From positions 30,212,042 through 30,272,041 of the forward strand of contig CM060734.1 of NCBI GenBank assembly GCA_030704615.1: a stretch of 60,000 nt of DNA, written 5' to 3'. Both the position numbers and the translations under genes were made by a program. Positions 46,641 through 59,408 of this stretch are shown piece by piece (position 1 is the stretch's first letter; every line of letters begins with the position of its first letter). This DNA comes from Takakia lepidozioides. Lineage: Eukaryota > Streptophyta > Takakiopsida > Takakiales > Takakiaceae. Under the pieces are notes generated by a model. That model saw nothing but the letters and a program-made list of their open reading frames with translations. It was not told the origin of the DNA and searched no databases.

Positions 46641-47555
46641 TGGAACGCGATGATCGCAGGATATGCCCAGCATGGTTGTCATAGGGAGGTCGTGCAACTA
46701 TTTGAAGGAATGCAAAAGAACGGCTTGAAGCCGGACAGTATCACCTTTATATGTGTTCTCTCTGCATGCAGCCACACTGGCCTACTGAATGAAGGAAGAC
46801 GCTACTTTGATTCCCTGTGTCAAGATCATGGTGTCACTCCGACAGTAAAGCACTTTGGCTGCATGGTGGACCTTCTTGGACGTGCAGGACAACTGGATGA
46901 GGCAGTGGACCTGATTAATAAAATGCCAATCAATCCAGATGTTGTGATGTGGAAGGCCTTGCTTGGTGCCTGCAGAATCCATGGCAATGTGGAGATAGCT
47001 GAACGTGCGGCAACATCTATCCTCAAGTGGGATGAACAGGATGCCGCGACTTATGTGTTGCTCTCAAACATCTATGCTGCAGCTGGCAGGTGGGATGATA
47101 CTGCAAAGGTGAGAAGAATGATGAAGGTCAGAGGGGTTAGAAAGGAGCCAGGTCGCTGCTGCATTGAGGTTGGCAACAGGGTGCACACCTTCGTTGTAGA
47201 TGACAAGTTGCATCCCAGAATTAAGGAAATCCATGCTGAGCTGAGAAGATTGTCTGGGCAGATGAAGGAGGCGGGGTATGTGCCTGACACGCGCTTTGTA
47301 TTGCATGATGTGGGGGAGGAGGAAAAGGAATTTTCTCTTTGCCACCACAGTGAGAAGCTAGCCATTGGTTTTGGGCTGATCAGCACGACTGCTAGGACGC
47401 CTCTCCATCTCATCAAGAATCTTCGAGTGTGTGGTGACTGCCACACCTCCACCAAATTCATCTCAAAGATTGTTGGCCGAGCAATTGTTGTACGGGACGC
47501 TAACCGCTTTCACCACTTTGAAGATGGGATTTGTTCTTGTGGGGATTACTGGTGA

Positions 47556-49429
47556 AAGGATGTTTTCTTGGAAAGATGCGAGTGTCTTGCTTCATTCATT
47601 GATCTGTGTAGCTACTCAGATCATCCACCATTTCCTGAGAGTATTGACCATGATGTACTGTTGAGTGCATTTCCTGTGGCATATCCACCGGAAATGATAG
47701 TGGGGTCTACCCGGCATAGGTGGGAAGTCAGCCCATAATTGCACTTGACTGAAGGGGTGATATTGGACTGACTTTGGTGACAGTGGATGGAAATCAGAGT
47801 GCTGTCCTAATTCTGGGTTTGGGTGGTGGAGCTTCTCCAAAGCTTGAAGATACCAGGAGGGTCCTGGTAGTACAAAAATTTGAACCCGTCATCAACACTG
47901 ATTTCGAAAACTAAGAAAAAACCTGGATTCCAGTACGTGTAGGGTATCAATAATGGCACCATTGCAACTTAGGAACTCCAATATCAATAATGGTACAAAA
48001 ACTCTCATACTGGTTAATATCACCTCCAGGTAAAGTACCACAAGAGCCAGATTCTAGAGACATGCACACAACACAGCAAGTGAAGTGACATAAGGTACAA
48101 GCATAGTGCGAAAAATCCAAACTTGAAATTAACAAAGAATGTGTCTTTGATATGGTGCAAAATAGGAGACATGGAGTATCAGCCTCCATACTTGTACGGG
48201 AGGGGTGATACCAGCAAGGGTTTTGCAAGAGCTCCAACAACAACAACAACAACAACAACAATGTTGGAGAGGATACCAGGCAGCTAGGGTATCCCCCTCC
48301 CCCCACCCCTAACCCTAACTTCCAGGTAGGTTCTGGACAGAATTTGCTTCCTTCTTTGAACAGTCTGGTTGGGGTTTGTAGGTGCCAGAGTTGGGCGGAT
48401 GTTAACTTTTTTTAATATCCGTGGGCTTGGGGTATAAAGTTGTTTTGGTTTTAGATATGCGCCGGTTCCGGGTACTACTAACATGATAAACAGCGGATCC
48501 GGGTATGCAGTATGCACCGGTTCTTAATTTTAGGGCGGATATCCGCCGGGTATTGAACAAAAATGAATGCCAGTGTACACCACTTTGATGACCGTCATCA
48601 ACAGTTGCAGCTTTGCTTTTGGGTGGGAACTGAGGGTTGCATTTCAAAAATAGACAAAAGTTCAGGATAGAAGCAGCTACAACAGTAAATTCTCCATGGT
48701 GTTTCATTTCATGGCACCAACCAGAAGGATGCCCCTGAAGGAGACAAGCTGGTTTATAGGCATTAAGAGTGCGGTATCCCATCCAGGTTCTAGAGAATGA
48801 TACCTTCATTCTTTCGCAGACCGCATGAATTTTCTGCTTCTGGAGAGCCCATGTTCAGCTGTCTTTCGTTTATCACGGTTTTAAGATGTGATTTCATACT
48901 TCGAGCTCCGTGTGAGGGCAAGTGATCCGTAGCGCAGCGTGCGAGCCATTTGGTGTAGTATACTTGTTAGTGTTCATGAGCATCAGTCTAATGAGGTCTA
49001 CACATGACTACCCACACCACCACTATGCCCACCGAGCCACATTGTTTTGATCCAAACAAAATTAAAAGCTCCACTCTAGTTTCTACATCTCATCTACATC
49101 CTATTGGTATAGGCTTCCAGTGCTGTAGGGATTTACTCGAGCTTGTACAGGCGCGAGGACAGATCACATCAGGAAGGCCGTGAAATGGTTTGCCCAGTGC
49201 ATTTGAGTGTGAAGGAACAGCAGACTTTGACTATCTGTAATTAATTGATGAGTTCTCTACCCTTGGGCAACTCCCCTCACTGTATGGACTTCAGAACCTC
49301 CTATCAATATTCACAAACAACAATACAATTGTGGAAGTAAATAATAGACTCATCTGGATTAAGACTGTTGAATTTCCAATTTGCAATACAGCTGCCTTTG
49401 TGAAAACCCATATCCCATATCCAGGTAGA
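47556..49429. other. Intergenic region with microsatellites
   Basis: A (CAA)n run lies at 48236-48262, and a short CCCTAACCCTAAC at 48306-48319. Near 48440-48560 GCGGATCCGGGTATGC and CGCCGGGTATTG recall the CGGGT-rich element at 17-18.7 kb. No gene is seen. Confidence 0.4.
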
Positions 49430-49665
49430 CCATTGCTAGAATTTTACTAGCAGCTGCCAGTATTCCCGAGGTTGTTGATCTCAACAACCTTGGAGATAGC
49501 TCAAAAATATAAAGGTATTTCCTCAGAGTTGATTGACAATTGCCATACACTCAGAATCTCAATCAGTGGGCCACACCCACAAGTGACAGTTCCATAGGTG
49601 AGAAAACGAAACTGTTAAACCAACCCTCACTATCGCCACCAGAGAAGGCATCCTTGTCACCATGA
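49430..49665 (-). repeat. 3' end of the HTH element, copy 2 (inverted)
   Basis: Reverse complement of 38395-38605 (GCAGCTGCCAGTATTC, GGTTGTTGATCTCAACAACC, AAAGGTATTTCCTCAGAG, AACCAACCCTCA). No HTH coding part is evident on its upstream (right) side. Confidence 0.7.
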
Positions 49666-49983
49666 CAATGGTCGCAAGAATGTAGACGCCTTCCATGTGT
49701 GACACGAGTATCTCACCTACAAGACCCCCTAAATTGATTCTGTATGCGAGGGTTGATTTCTCCCAATACCCTAGGGCCCAAGTCCAATAACGGATGAATC
49801 TGAACCAGGGACCTGGATGCTGGCACAGGGGAAAAAGTGGGACAAAGGGCACTGGGAAAAAGAAATAGCTCCTTGTACCAAAACTGACTGCTCAATTGAT
49901 AGCCAACACTCAGACCAACATCGGCTGGTTATTGTGATTTGCTCAATTATCTGCTCCACATGGACGAAAAAGTGAGAAGCAAA

Positions 49984-52900
49984 TCATAGCTTGAGAAACA
50001 CGAACTCCTCAATAGCCGTGATATCACCAATCTTTTGAAGCACTGCCTTTTGAGGCTCATCGTCCACACCAATTGCCATGACTGCATGCTGGCGGGGGGA
50101 GGTTCGCCCCACACTCATGAAAGAGATGTTGACATTTTCTTCCCCCAGAATTGAGCCCACTTTCCCAATCATACCAGGTTGGTCCACCTGCCGGCAGAGT
50201 ATTATACTGCCTTCTAGACTAACATCCACACTAAAACTTCCCACTCTGGAAAGATAAGGCACCCCATCTTTCACCTTGCCTTCCAGGGTGATGTCCCCAG
50301 TATTTTCCATAAGTGCACTAGCGAATTTGGACTCCACATTGGCAATCTTCACCTGGAAAGACATAATCTCAGTTCAGTGATAAATCCAAACAATTCAGAT
50401 TTCTCTAATTTTTTCTAGTTTCTCTGCCAAAAAACAATATAGATTTGTGAAGCTACCTGCCATTGGCTCTCTCCAGGACATAGAGAGCTTCAGCCCACAC
50501 AACACCAAGAACCAAGTCTAATACTGGTCAGATATGCCAAGAACCTTTGTTAATGGAGGTTGCCCGAACTGTTTTTAGTCAGATGGGATGGTGACTCGAT
50601 AAAGAAGTAAAGGGATCATCAGAGAGAGAATGAACTACTCGCTGCATACATACATACATCAGTTTACGGAGATGTCCACTTGAACATGTGCAGCATAGTA
50701 GAATCTACACACGAACCTGGATTGTCTCCAGAGGGACTTCAATGGCACCATCTGATGGCACCCGCTCCTCACTAATGCGCAGCCCCCGCTGTTTGGCAAT
50801 GTAGTCAGCATTCACCAGGTTGATAAAAGCGCTGGACACTGGCTCAATCAGGCCCTTTGTAATCATGGCCCGAAGTAGACGAGTGTCAAAATTGTCATCA
50901 GCACGAGCCGAGACGTAAGTCACCTTGACATCCTTAATCCCAGCACCCCCTGAGACTAGCTGCACTGCAAGTCTTCCTAGCCTTTCTGCCAATGTGACAT
51001 ATGGTGCAAGCTCCACTAGAACCTGCAAATCAGCAGAATTATGAGTGACTAATTTCAAAATCCTATGCATGGAAACGAAACAGATTTTTGCAGCAGCTAG
51101 CTACTGAGAGACGCTCCTCGCTTTTCACAGGAAAAACGTGAAAAGACACCGGTCCAGAGAGAGCATAGCTGCAGCCCTGCAGGTGATCTTGCAACAAATT
51201 TTCATTCTGCAAGTGTCTTACATGATACGGGGGGCTTGTTTGAGTTTCTGCAGCCTGCCTGGCAATACTTGCAGCAGAGCTTTAAGAACTGCACATTCAT
51301 TTAAGTCAATAAGTTCTCACAAAACATGAGCAGATTAGGTGGACACCTCAGCGGGCACCATGGGTGCATTCACAGCTGTCGCTGCAAGTTCACCCTGTAG
51401 GGCTCCCAGTACTGCTTCTGCAATTTCCACAGCCACCCCTTCCTGCATCATCCACAAGGAATACATCTCATGCAGTGTTTGTGGAGATCCAATGTCCATA
51501 CTCCATGAAGAACAACATAGGCAGGCACATTCAAACGTTTGATCTCCTTCAGGAACACTGGACACATAAATGCCCTCCTTAAAGTTGGATCCAACCACTG
51601 GAAAAAGGAACAGGAGAAAGAGAGGGGGGGCTGCGCATGCCTGGGCTTCAGTAGTGCTGGCACCCAGATGAGGAGTCACAACCACAGCCTCATGTTGGAC
51701 AAGATTGTTATCCTTTTCTGGAGGCTCCACAGTGAACACATCCAATGCCGCCTGTCATTGCACATGAAGAAAGTGCGGATTATCTTCCAAAGGGGTCATG
51801 ACACTGTAAATAACAACAAGACTCCTTCATTGACCTAGGGATATTAATGTTACTTGTTGACCAGAATTTGGGCTCCCTCAGACATCTAAAGACTTCACAA
51901 AGTTTACCTGGGTAGTGACACACAAATTGTTGACCCACATTCCTTCTTAAAATGGTTACAGATATACTTCGGAACCAAATTCACAAACCCTCCCAGATTG
52001 GTACTGATCTCTCCAGGACAGATAACTTGCCAGATGACTAACAAACCCCCAAAAATCCCAGATGCAATCCAGGTAGTTGCCCTAAACTTGACAGTGATCT
52101 GTCAGCCTGTGACTCCTCTCCCTTAGCTCTCCAACCTTATGAGCTCTCTGTTTTGCTAAGCACACATAACTCAACGAACCAACACACAATCAAATCAAAT
52201 GTTCTCACTGACAAGGCACAAGTTTGTGCGTACCTGAGCAACAATACCACTGTCAAGAGCTCGCACCAGTGCGTCCTCATCGATGACACCCCCGCGAGCC
52301 ACATTAATAATACGCACCCCCTTCTTGCATTTTTGGAAGCTCTCATCATTGAAGATTTTGTCAGTGGAAGGAGTCAAAGGCATGTGCAGAGAGATGAAAT
52401 CTGAGCATGCCAAGGCGTCATCAAAACTGACCAATTCAACCCCACTAGCACGAGCACGTTCTGCTGAGGCATAGGGATCGTGGGCTATGACATGCATTCC
52501 CAGGCCCTTGGCACGACGTGCAACCTCAGAACCCACTTTGCCAAATCCCATGACTGCAAGGGTTTTGTCTACCAGCGACACACCCACATATTTGTTGCGC
52601 TGCCACTTTCCTGCACATAAATCCAACCATCCACAGTATATCAGTCCATAGAAAGGCCTTTTCGGCAAACCTGATACCTTCAGCAGAACCTGGCAACAGA
52701 ACCCTTGGCCAGGTAACCTTGAAGATCCGATCCGGAAAGACAAACTTTCAGCTGAAGATGTTGAGGGATCAAACCCAGCCTAGGAACCTATCGTCATGGG
52801 GCAGCTACTGAGCTACTTGAGTTTGGGACAGAAAAAGGGTTCCAGGGTGAGATACAGCTGTCAAGAGGGGGTGTCCCTCAAAAAATTTCAGCCACAACAT

Positions 52901-54465
52901 TGCAAAGCCGTTAAACCTAATGCAAAAGGGAAGAATATTTTCCAACATTTCTCCATACATTCAGCTCGCACTCTCACACACTGGGAAATCCACAGACCAG
53001 AATATGTGGCAGATGCATGCAGATACAAACAAACGGAAAAGCACCTACCAGCCTTCATGGAGGCATTAGCCTGTGCAACATTGCGAGAAAGTGATGTGAG
53101 TAGCGCAATGCCATGCTCAGCAGCAGCCACAGTGTTAGCAGTTGGGGCATTCACCACCAAGCATCCAACTTCAGTTGCTGCTTGCAAGTCCACGTTGTCA
53201 ATTCCTACCCCTGCCCTGCCCACAACCTGCATATACTCCGCCCCATTTCAAATAGAAACTGTGACTACTTACTCACAAACCAGAGACACAAAGACCAACC
53301 AATGTCTCGCAGGCACCTCCGATGAAAGTGTCATGCAACTCAGCATCATGCAACTATAGCCAACTTCAAGACTGAAGTGGATGGTGCATCTATCACTGAC
53401 ACATCCTCTCACCAGGATAGATCGTTTTGCTATTTATTCTTCACTAGTCTTTCAATTCACTTTGTCCGCTGGATATATATTGACTGAACTAATGTGTGTG
53501 ACGGTACTCAACCTGGTTGTGAATTCAGTCAATAAATCCCGGTTATCCAACATCTATTGATAACAACAAAAACTAATGAACACCAAAAAACCATGGGTAG
53601 GACAACTACTTAAACTTTGCTAAACTTTTTGTTGACTGGAAAGGAAGTACGTGACAGACCTCTCTCAGCAAAACAGAAGCATGAAAGCGTCGTATAGAAT
53701 TCCAAATACTACAGATAGTAGGTCTTGAAATCATCGTAAATGCATTGGATGACATATTCAAATGCAATCGAAGCAGGAATGCCCCTAACACTTCCAGGAA
53801 GATAGCGACAGATGTCAAAGGACAATGACATTCTTCTGGAGCTCGGACCATTTCCGAGTAAATGAGTAGCTACATAGATCACTTCTGACAAAAACGTTTG
53901 ATGTCCTCTCCCCTCTGGAAACTAAAAATCGCTGAATGCAAAAGAAAGGGAAAAAAAAACGAATGCTGCTGACCTTCAACCGGCCATTGGAAGCCTCGAA
54001 TACCTCGCGGGTGACCTTGGTTCCACTCCGCACGATCAAGGCATCGCAGAGAGAGATCTTACTGCAAAGCTCCTCCTGGGTAAGATTGAAGGAGCAATCC
54101 ACATTGGCAACCTTCCTCAACAGTTCCATCCCCGCCTCCCCGAGTTTTTCAGCCACCAGAACCGTTGGCTTCCCCAGGACGTCTACAGTCTGTGGGCGGG
54201 TGGCCACTGCAGCAGAGTTGGCAGCCGCCACTGTCGCTCTTGCACAACTTTGCTTCGCGACCCACCTTCGGCAGGCCACAGTTACGGCAGCCGAGGTCGA
54301 TGGAGTCACAATCTTGAAGGAAGCAAACGACGAGAGATGACTCTGGGAACCACCAGCCATCGCCGGAGCAGCAGAGACCTTCGAAGACACTTGCAGCACA
54401 GCACCTCCTTGCACAGCTGCTTGTGCGCCTCCCAACGCAGCCACGGTTGCACCCAAGGCAGCCAT
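49984..54465 (-). CDS. PGDH: D-3-phosphoglycerate dehydrogenase, plastid-targeted
   Basis: Catalyses the NAD-dependent oxidation of 3-phosphoglycerate, the first step of the phosphorylated serine pathway in plastids. Seven exons join in phase: 54465-53974, 53226-53049, 52610-52234, 51751-51641, 51442-51347, 51022-50717 and 50352-49984, giving 642 residues, normal for plant PGDH. The first about 90 residues are Ala/Ser/Val-rich (transit peptide). Then come [35 protein letters not shown], the nucleotide-binding [38 protein letters not shown] (catalytic Arg), PPEKDNNL and TPHLGAST (catalytic His). The last two exons carry the regulatory and ACT domains ([29 protein letters not shown]). The start ATG 54465 lies in GCATGGCT context; an in-frame ATG at 54546 would only lengthen the leader. 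The intron after 51641 begins with GC rather than GT. No lesions are seen, so it is probably functional. Confidence 0.95.
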
Positions 54466-54569
54466 GCTAGAGAAACCCAACAAGAGATAGAACGCAAACA
54501 CACAGTCCCAAGAGAGCACCAACCTCTCGGGAAGAGCCTGCGACACTGTAGTGTGCTCACGTGAAGTTA

Positions 54570-56017
54570 CATTTCTGCGCAGACATTATAACCTGTACGC
54601 CTCCCCCTCTCCGCACGAGGGGTCACCCTAGCCCACCCTCGCCCGAGCCCACCCAGCCACGACAGTCAACTTCGGTCAATCTCCTCTTCCTTTTAGGCTA
54701 TCTCACTCATCATCAACACTTCCATTCAAGTCTTCTTCGTCCTACTTACATGCCTCTGCTGACTTATGTCACGGCGCAGTGGGCCGGACCACTGTTATGT
54801 ATGATGCCCTGTGTCATCCATCCAATTCACTGACTAATGCCCACTGCGACTGTCGTCTCTGCAGAAAAACCAATCAGGGACTGAGTACCTACAGTTAGGC
54901 AGGCCCAGCAGGAAAGCATATGCAGGTGCAGAATCAAGCATATATCATGTGTCAGAGAATCTCGATGAATCAGAGGCAACACTCCTGCTGCTGCCTGCTG
55001 CCACCCTAAAAAACAATGTCCCGGGGGGCAGAGTGAGTGAGATATTAAGAGGAGACTTGGACCCACACCCTCGCCTTTCCGTTGTGTTCCTGCTCCAAGG
55101 ACAGCCAACAAATTTGGCAGACAAGGATCCGTATGCTTCCTCCCGGCCTTCGATAGCTGTAGGGCGAGCAGCTTTGCTTGCCATTCTCTCCGATCTATTA
55201 CATGGATTGTTCTACCCCTCGACGTTGTTTGTGTAATGTGGATTTGAAGGATAGGCTTGGATTGACAGAAACTAGTACAGGGCCTTGCCAGCCAAAGAAG
55301 CACTTGGTAGCTTGGAGACCTCGATCCCTCTGGACGCTGGCCCTTCACTCTGTTCATATAAGAGACTCCGCAGACCTCGGAGAAGCAAATGGATTGACCT
55401 GAACAAATCCATGGAGGAGTTACCAAGGACCACCATGAGCTAGAGGATACTGTTGCCATAATCAACTATGAGAAAGGCATACTTTACAGGAAACTTTCTT
55501 AATGAACAAGTGGTGCAAAGCATCTTCCTCGCCATTCTGCAGCCAATATTTAGGCACCTGTATTTCCACTTGGGATGAAACTTACTGAATACATCATAAC
55601 TTGATGCAGCCTGACTCAGTCTCAGTAGGCTTCAGGTCACAAGTTTAAAAAGGGAATGAAGCTGATCATATTCTTAGCTCAGAATTTGGGTCTTTGCCAA
55701 AACACTGAAAATGCCGTTTAGTCAGCCATCACTAGCTAGATTATACAGCCCAAGCCTGATTACAAAGTGACAGTATTTGCCGTGAATAGATGAATGATCA
55801 AATCTGGCCCAACCTTAATACCTGTGAATCTATAAGCACCTACGGCCTTAGTGGGAGGTTTTGATCCAAGCCCACCACTATATGTACCAATTGAAGAGCC
55901 AGGCTATCTCTCCATTTGTGGGTAAGACTTCAGTGCCCACATTCACAGCTGCATTCCTGCTTCTGTCTACACAACAGCAGGGTCATGATTGCTCGAGTCC
56001 AGCAAGACCATCAACCA
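54570..56017. other. Intergenic region between PGDH and the polygalacturonase gene
   Basis: The first part should contain the PGDH promoter and the last part the 3' region of the polygalacturonase gene. Long frames here (for example 54827-55465 on -) lack family features. Confidence 0.4.
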
Positions 56018-59000
56018 CTAGGCTGCAGAACCCCGATGAACTCCAACCTTTGAAAAAGGAGCCACGTGAGCCCCCGCAACCCAGGAAATGGAATCACTGC
56101 TCTGATCGACCAGTACTGACACAGTGCCAGAGATCCGTGTGTCTGTCTCCACGAGCACAATGTTATTCTTCACACTTCTCAAGACGTGTTTGGGGAAGGA
56201 CGACCCTGAGACGTAGACCGAGTAGAGTGTATTTTGAATAAAATCAGGAAACAAAAGCCTCTCTGAAAGGTCAACCTTCCATTGCCAGGTCCGAGTACTG
56301 GCAAGAGTAGCACGAGCCACAGTTGATTTAAGAGTCATCCCATATGCAGTATTTTGGTCCACCACTGTATCATACACTGCTGTAAAATACCCCAATGTTT
56401 GATCAAGCTCCACAATGGCCGTGCCTCTTGAGGTTCCAGCAAACATGTTATTGAGGATATTCAGGTAGTAAATGGCATGAGTTTTGGAAGTTGATCGTAG
56501 AAGTATGTTGGCATCTCCAAGAAAGAAATTGTGCGATATGTCCAGCTGCAAAGGATCCTCAGCAATTATCCCCGTGTAGTCCAAGTAGCACCCAATTATA
56601 CGGGTCTGAGTATTCCCTGGCAACTGAAGATAAATACCCACACCCCCCAAATCTGTGGCCTTGTTATATGCATGGACCCCGGTTATGAGGTTGGCCTGGC
56701 CACTCACCGATATCCCATAAGCTGCTGAGAAAATCACAACATCTGACACCATGTTGTCATTGCTCATGAGATTTATTGCAATGCCTGAGAAATCCCTCTC
56801 ATATGGGTCTCCACCAGCCGTAATGTATTGCCCAAAAAAGGAATCGCGAATATAAACCTCATGGCCCCCTTCTACTAGAACACCATCGGTCCAAAAATGG
56901 GTTACATAAACATTCTCCACAGTGATCCGCAGACAGTCCACTAAAAGAATGCCCCCACCTCTGAAGCTGGCATCAAGTAGTAAGTCCCTGATGGTGATGT
57001 CCTCAAATGCAACGTAGTCATTAGAAGCATCCAGTGTTTGACCACGACGTTGGCGAAGTGAAGCTTTTGTTCTATTTGCTCTCAGACTTGCAGAGTATGC
57101 AGACCACAATTCAATAATATAGCCATCGTCTGGAAAATTACTTGTTGCCCGGATTGTGCCACCATGAATCTGGAAAAGCCAAAGATGAGTTTCACAGTCA
57201 CAGGTGTGTCAGATATACTAGGGGCTGACTGCCTTTCAAAGGGTATCACTCAGGAGACCTTAGCTATGACCTGAAAGGTGCAATGGACACACCAATTTGG
57301 GATGGTCAAAATATGCATCACAGTATGTCTCTCTCTCTGTCTCTGTCTCTCCCTCTCAAATCCGCACATTTCTTTGGTGCAACCATCCACACAGCCACAT
57401 CCGTCACTTCAGTTTCCCTCTAAAAGATCATGCAGCAATGCTGGAATCAATCTCATACTCCCTGGTATGAAGTCAATGCCAGCACCTACGTCAACTGACA
57501 CTCTGCAAGTCCTATGATGAATAGTCTCATATACCCTGGTAGGTGAAAACTCCACTAGTGACTGCTGGATGGTTTGTCTCCCCTGGGGAAAGGTTGTGTC
57601 CTGGCCAACATTTGCAGGGAAACTGTCGATGAATACATCTAGAGTTCCCACAATGTTCTCAGAAACAATTGGAAGGTCAGAAACACTATTGTTCACATGC
57701 CACTGAAGCCTTTCTCCATGCTAGTGGTCCACAGGTCCCCATTCACTTCACTCCCTTTCCCAACCTTTTGAACTCCATGCTAAACAGGACAAGGGTCCAT
57801 GGATACGCATAATGAGTACTTCTCTCCCCAGAACACTACAGCAATTGGAATCATTATTACATTTCTCTCCCTCTCCCCTCATCCTCTCCATGGTGGCTAG
57901 ATCAAGATCTCTAGACTCAGTTGATTTGGAGAATGGCCAAAGGATCGTAGTTCTCACAGTGGATGCTTGGGACTGTCATGTCCAGTATGAGCCTATGTCC
58001 ACTGGCGAAAAGTTCCAGAGCTGTCCTAGTCATGACAGAAATGAAATGGAATGTACTCATAAGATGTTGTTTGCCGTAGCCTTGTGGCCATTGACCCCAC
58101 ACCCATTTCGAGGGGAACATAAATGAAATAGAGAAAGAGCCTAGGGCCTGGTCAAAGCTCTAAATCCCATGGCTTTTCATCAATAGACCCCAAGGCAGCA
58201 TAAGAGAGAGACTGCCTAAAATATGGTAGGGAAGAAGGATGAGAGTCAATACCAGAAGGTTACCCCCTCCATTGGTGGGGAATTGAAGAGGGTAGCTAAT
58301 AAGGTAGTCACCACCTTCTAAGTGAATCTCCACCCCTCCAAGATCTGCCACGCCGGGGAGGAGCTCAGCACCTGTCTGCATACTAAATGCCTGGTTTATA
58401 GTTTTCTGGATCGCATCAGTGCTGTCATATGTGCCAGTGGGGTCTGCATAGTTATCTGTTACATAGAGCACCCGGGAATTCGAATATGACTTCAATGCCT
58501 GCAAGAGATGGCCCACATTATCGACAACTGATAACAACTTGAGAAAAGGACCACATGGAATAAATGAGAGAGTACAGCCTGATTGGAAAAAAACTCTTCA
58601 ATTTTGAGGGGTCTCGACTGTACGATATTACACCTTATGGACAACTCTGGCTGCAAACATCCAGTTTATCTTTCCCCTGAATGTCAGAATGAAGTATCTG
58701 ACAAAGCCAAACGTACAGAAATAATTTGAACATCCCAGAAATACGAAACAACCCTGGACAGGCCTCCCAAAGAGCTCTCTTTCATGTGTACCCGCGCAAG
58801 AGGGGACAGTCATTGATCACATAAATCTGACAAAATTACTGTTCTGCTTTGTAACTGCTGCCCTCTTTTGCCTGCTTAGATTGGACTTTGATCAACTTGC
58901 AGCTTTGTAACAATCTTATGTGCAGAAGGAAAACTGATCAAAAGGGGAGCACAAATGGCTACTTGAATGATTGATCGATGAAACCACATCCTGCTTGGTG

Positions 59001-59408
59001 AAGTCTTCCCAGACAAGTTTAGATGACACCTTTGATCTACCCTGCAGCCAAGGATACCGTGCAACTTCCACTTTAAGGTGGACAACAAAAATCAGATTAT
59101 GTTCTCCATGATTTTTCACCCCGCTGTCCGCAACATGACAAGTAGGCGAATGAGATTACCTGTCTCCGAAGACGGCTGTCCTCAGCAGCATGGGACTTGA
59201 TCTCCTCCCATAGAGAAGATTGCAGAGCATGTGCCCTTTCTCGACTTGGATGCAAGTGCTCCCCATAGTGAGCAGACAAGCGGGGAGAGCTTGTTGTTGG
59301 AGCTTGTGACTTGAAAACTTCTGAGATTCGGAAACTGTCTACAGAGGACACTGACAATAGACTGCAAAATGCTGCCAGCATCATCCTCATAAAGACAGAA
59401 ATTCCCAT
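56018..59408 (-). CDS. QUARTET3-like polygalacturonase (pectate-lyase-fold, GH28-related)
   Basis: A secreted right-handed beta-helix protein related to Arabidopsis QRT3, which degrades pectin of the pollen mother cell wall. Three exons in phase: 59408-59160, 58498-58253 and 57169-56018, giving 548 residues. The start encodes a signal peptide (MGISVFMRMMLAAFCSLLSV). Exon 2 has VLYVTDNYADPTGTYDSTDA and LLPGVADLGGVEIHLEGGDY, the entry strand of the beta-helix. Exon 3 begins IHGGTIRATSNFPDDGYIIE and continues with FEDITIRDLLLDASFRGGG, GVLVEGGHEVYIRDSFFG, GVHAYNKATDLGGVGIYL, GCYLDYTGIIAEDPLQLDI and NNMFAGTS, family blocks in the expected order and spacing. Just before the ATG, a TGTTGCAG on the coding strand could be the acceptor of a 5' UTR intron. 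The role in spore or pollen wall separation is inferred from QRT3. No lesions are seen. Confidence 0.9.

Larger units (their letters stand above)
42645..47555 (+). pseudogene. OSB-type PDF modules joined to a PLS-DYW PPR protein, one frameshift
   Basis: Three PDF modules, each split over two exons as in organellar single-stranded DNA-binding (OSB) proteins, precede the PPR array. First halves end at 42716, 43262 and 43832 (for example WNEYFSDPSQWWDNRGKK). Second halves start near 42895, at 43445 and at 44026 (IHPRGPDFKHRITYDSLWIN, KPAWVDGQL). Module 1's second half is shifted. From 44026 one uninterrupted exon runs from PDF into PPRs: about eight units of 303 bp with MYAKCG, VVSWNAM and ACASLAALEKGKEVHG. 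E/E+ follow, then a complete DYW domain (HHSEKLA, CGDCHTSTKF, CSCGDYW) ending at 47555. PLS-DYW proteins direct C-to-U editing in organelles. One A is missing after 45580 (GGAAAGGG where sister units read GGAAAAGGG), so the protein is broken unless this is a sequencing error. No 5' transit exon was identified. Confidence 0.8.

Noticed and set aside
45489-46697. 402-residue minus-strand open frame (and others across 44425-45294)
   Set aside because: These are antisense shadows of the homogeneous PPR repeats. They repeat with the same 303-bp period and have no independent features.
48306-48319. Interstitial telomere repeat
   Set aside because: Only two CCCTAAC units in a C-rich run. Too short to call.
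57409-57696. 95-residue minus-strand frame as an extra polygalacturonase exon
   Set aside because: It lies in intron 2. Exons 2 and 3 join in phase without it and give the family spacing, and it resembles no domain I know.
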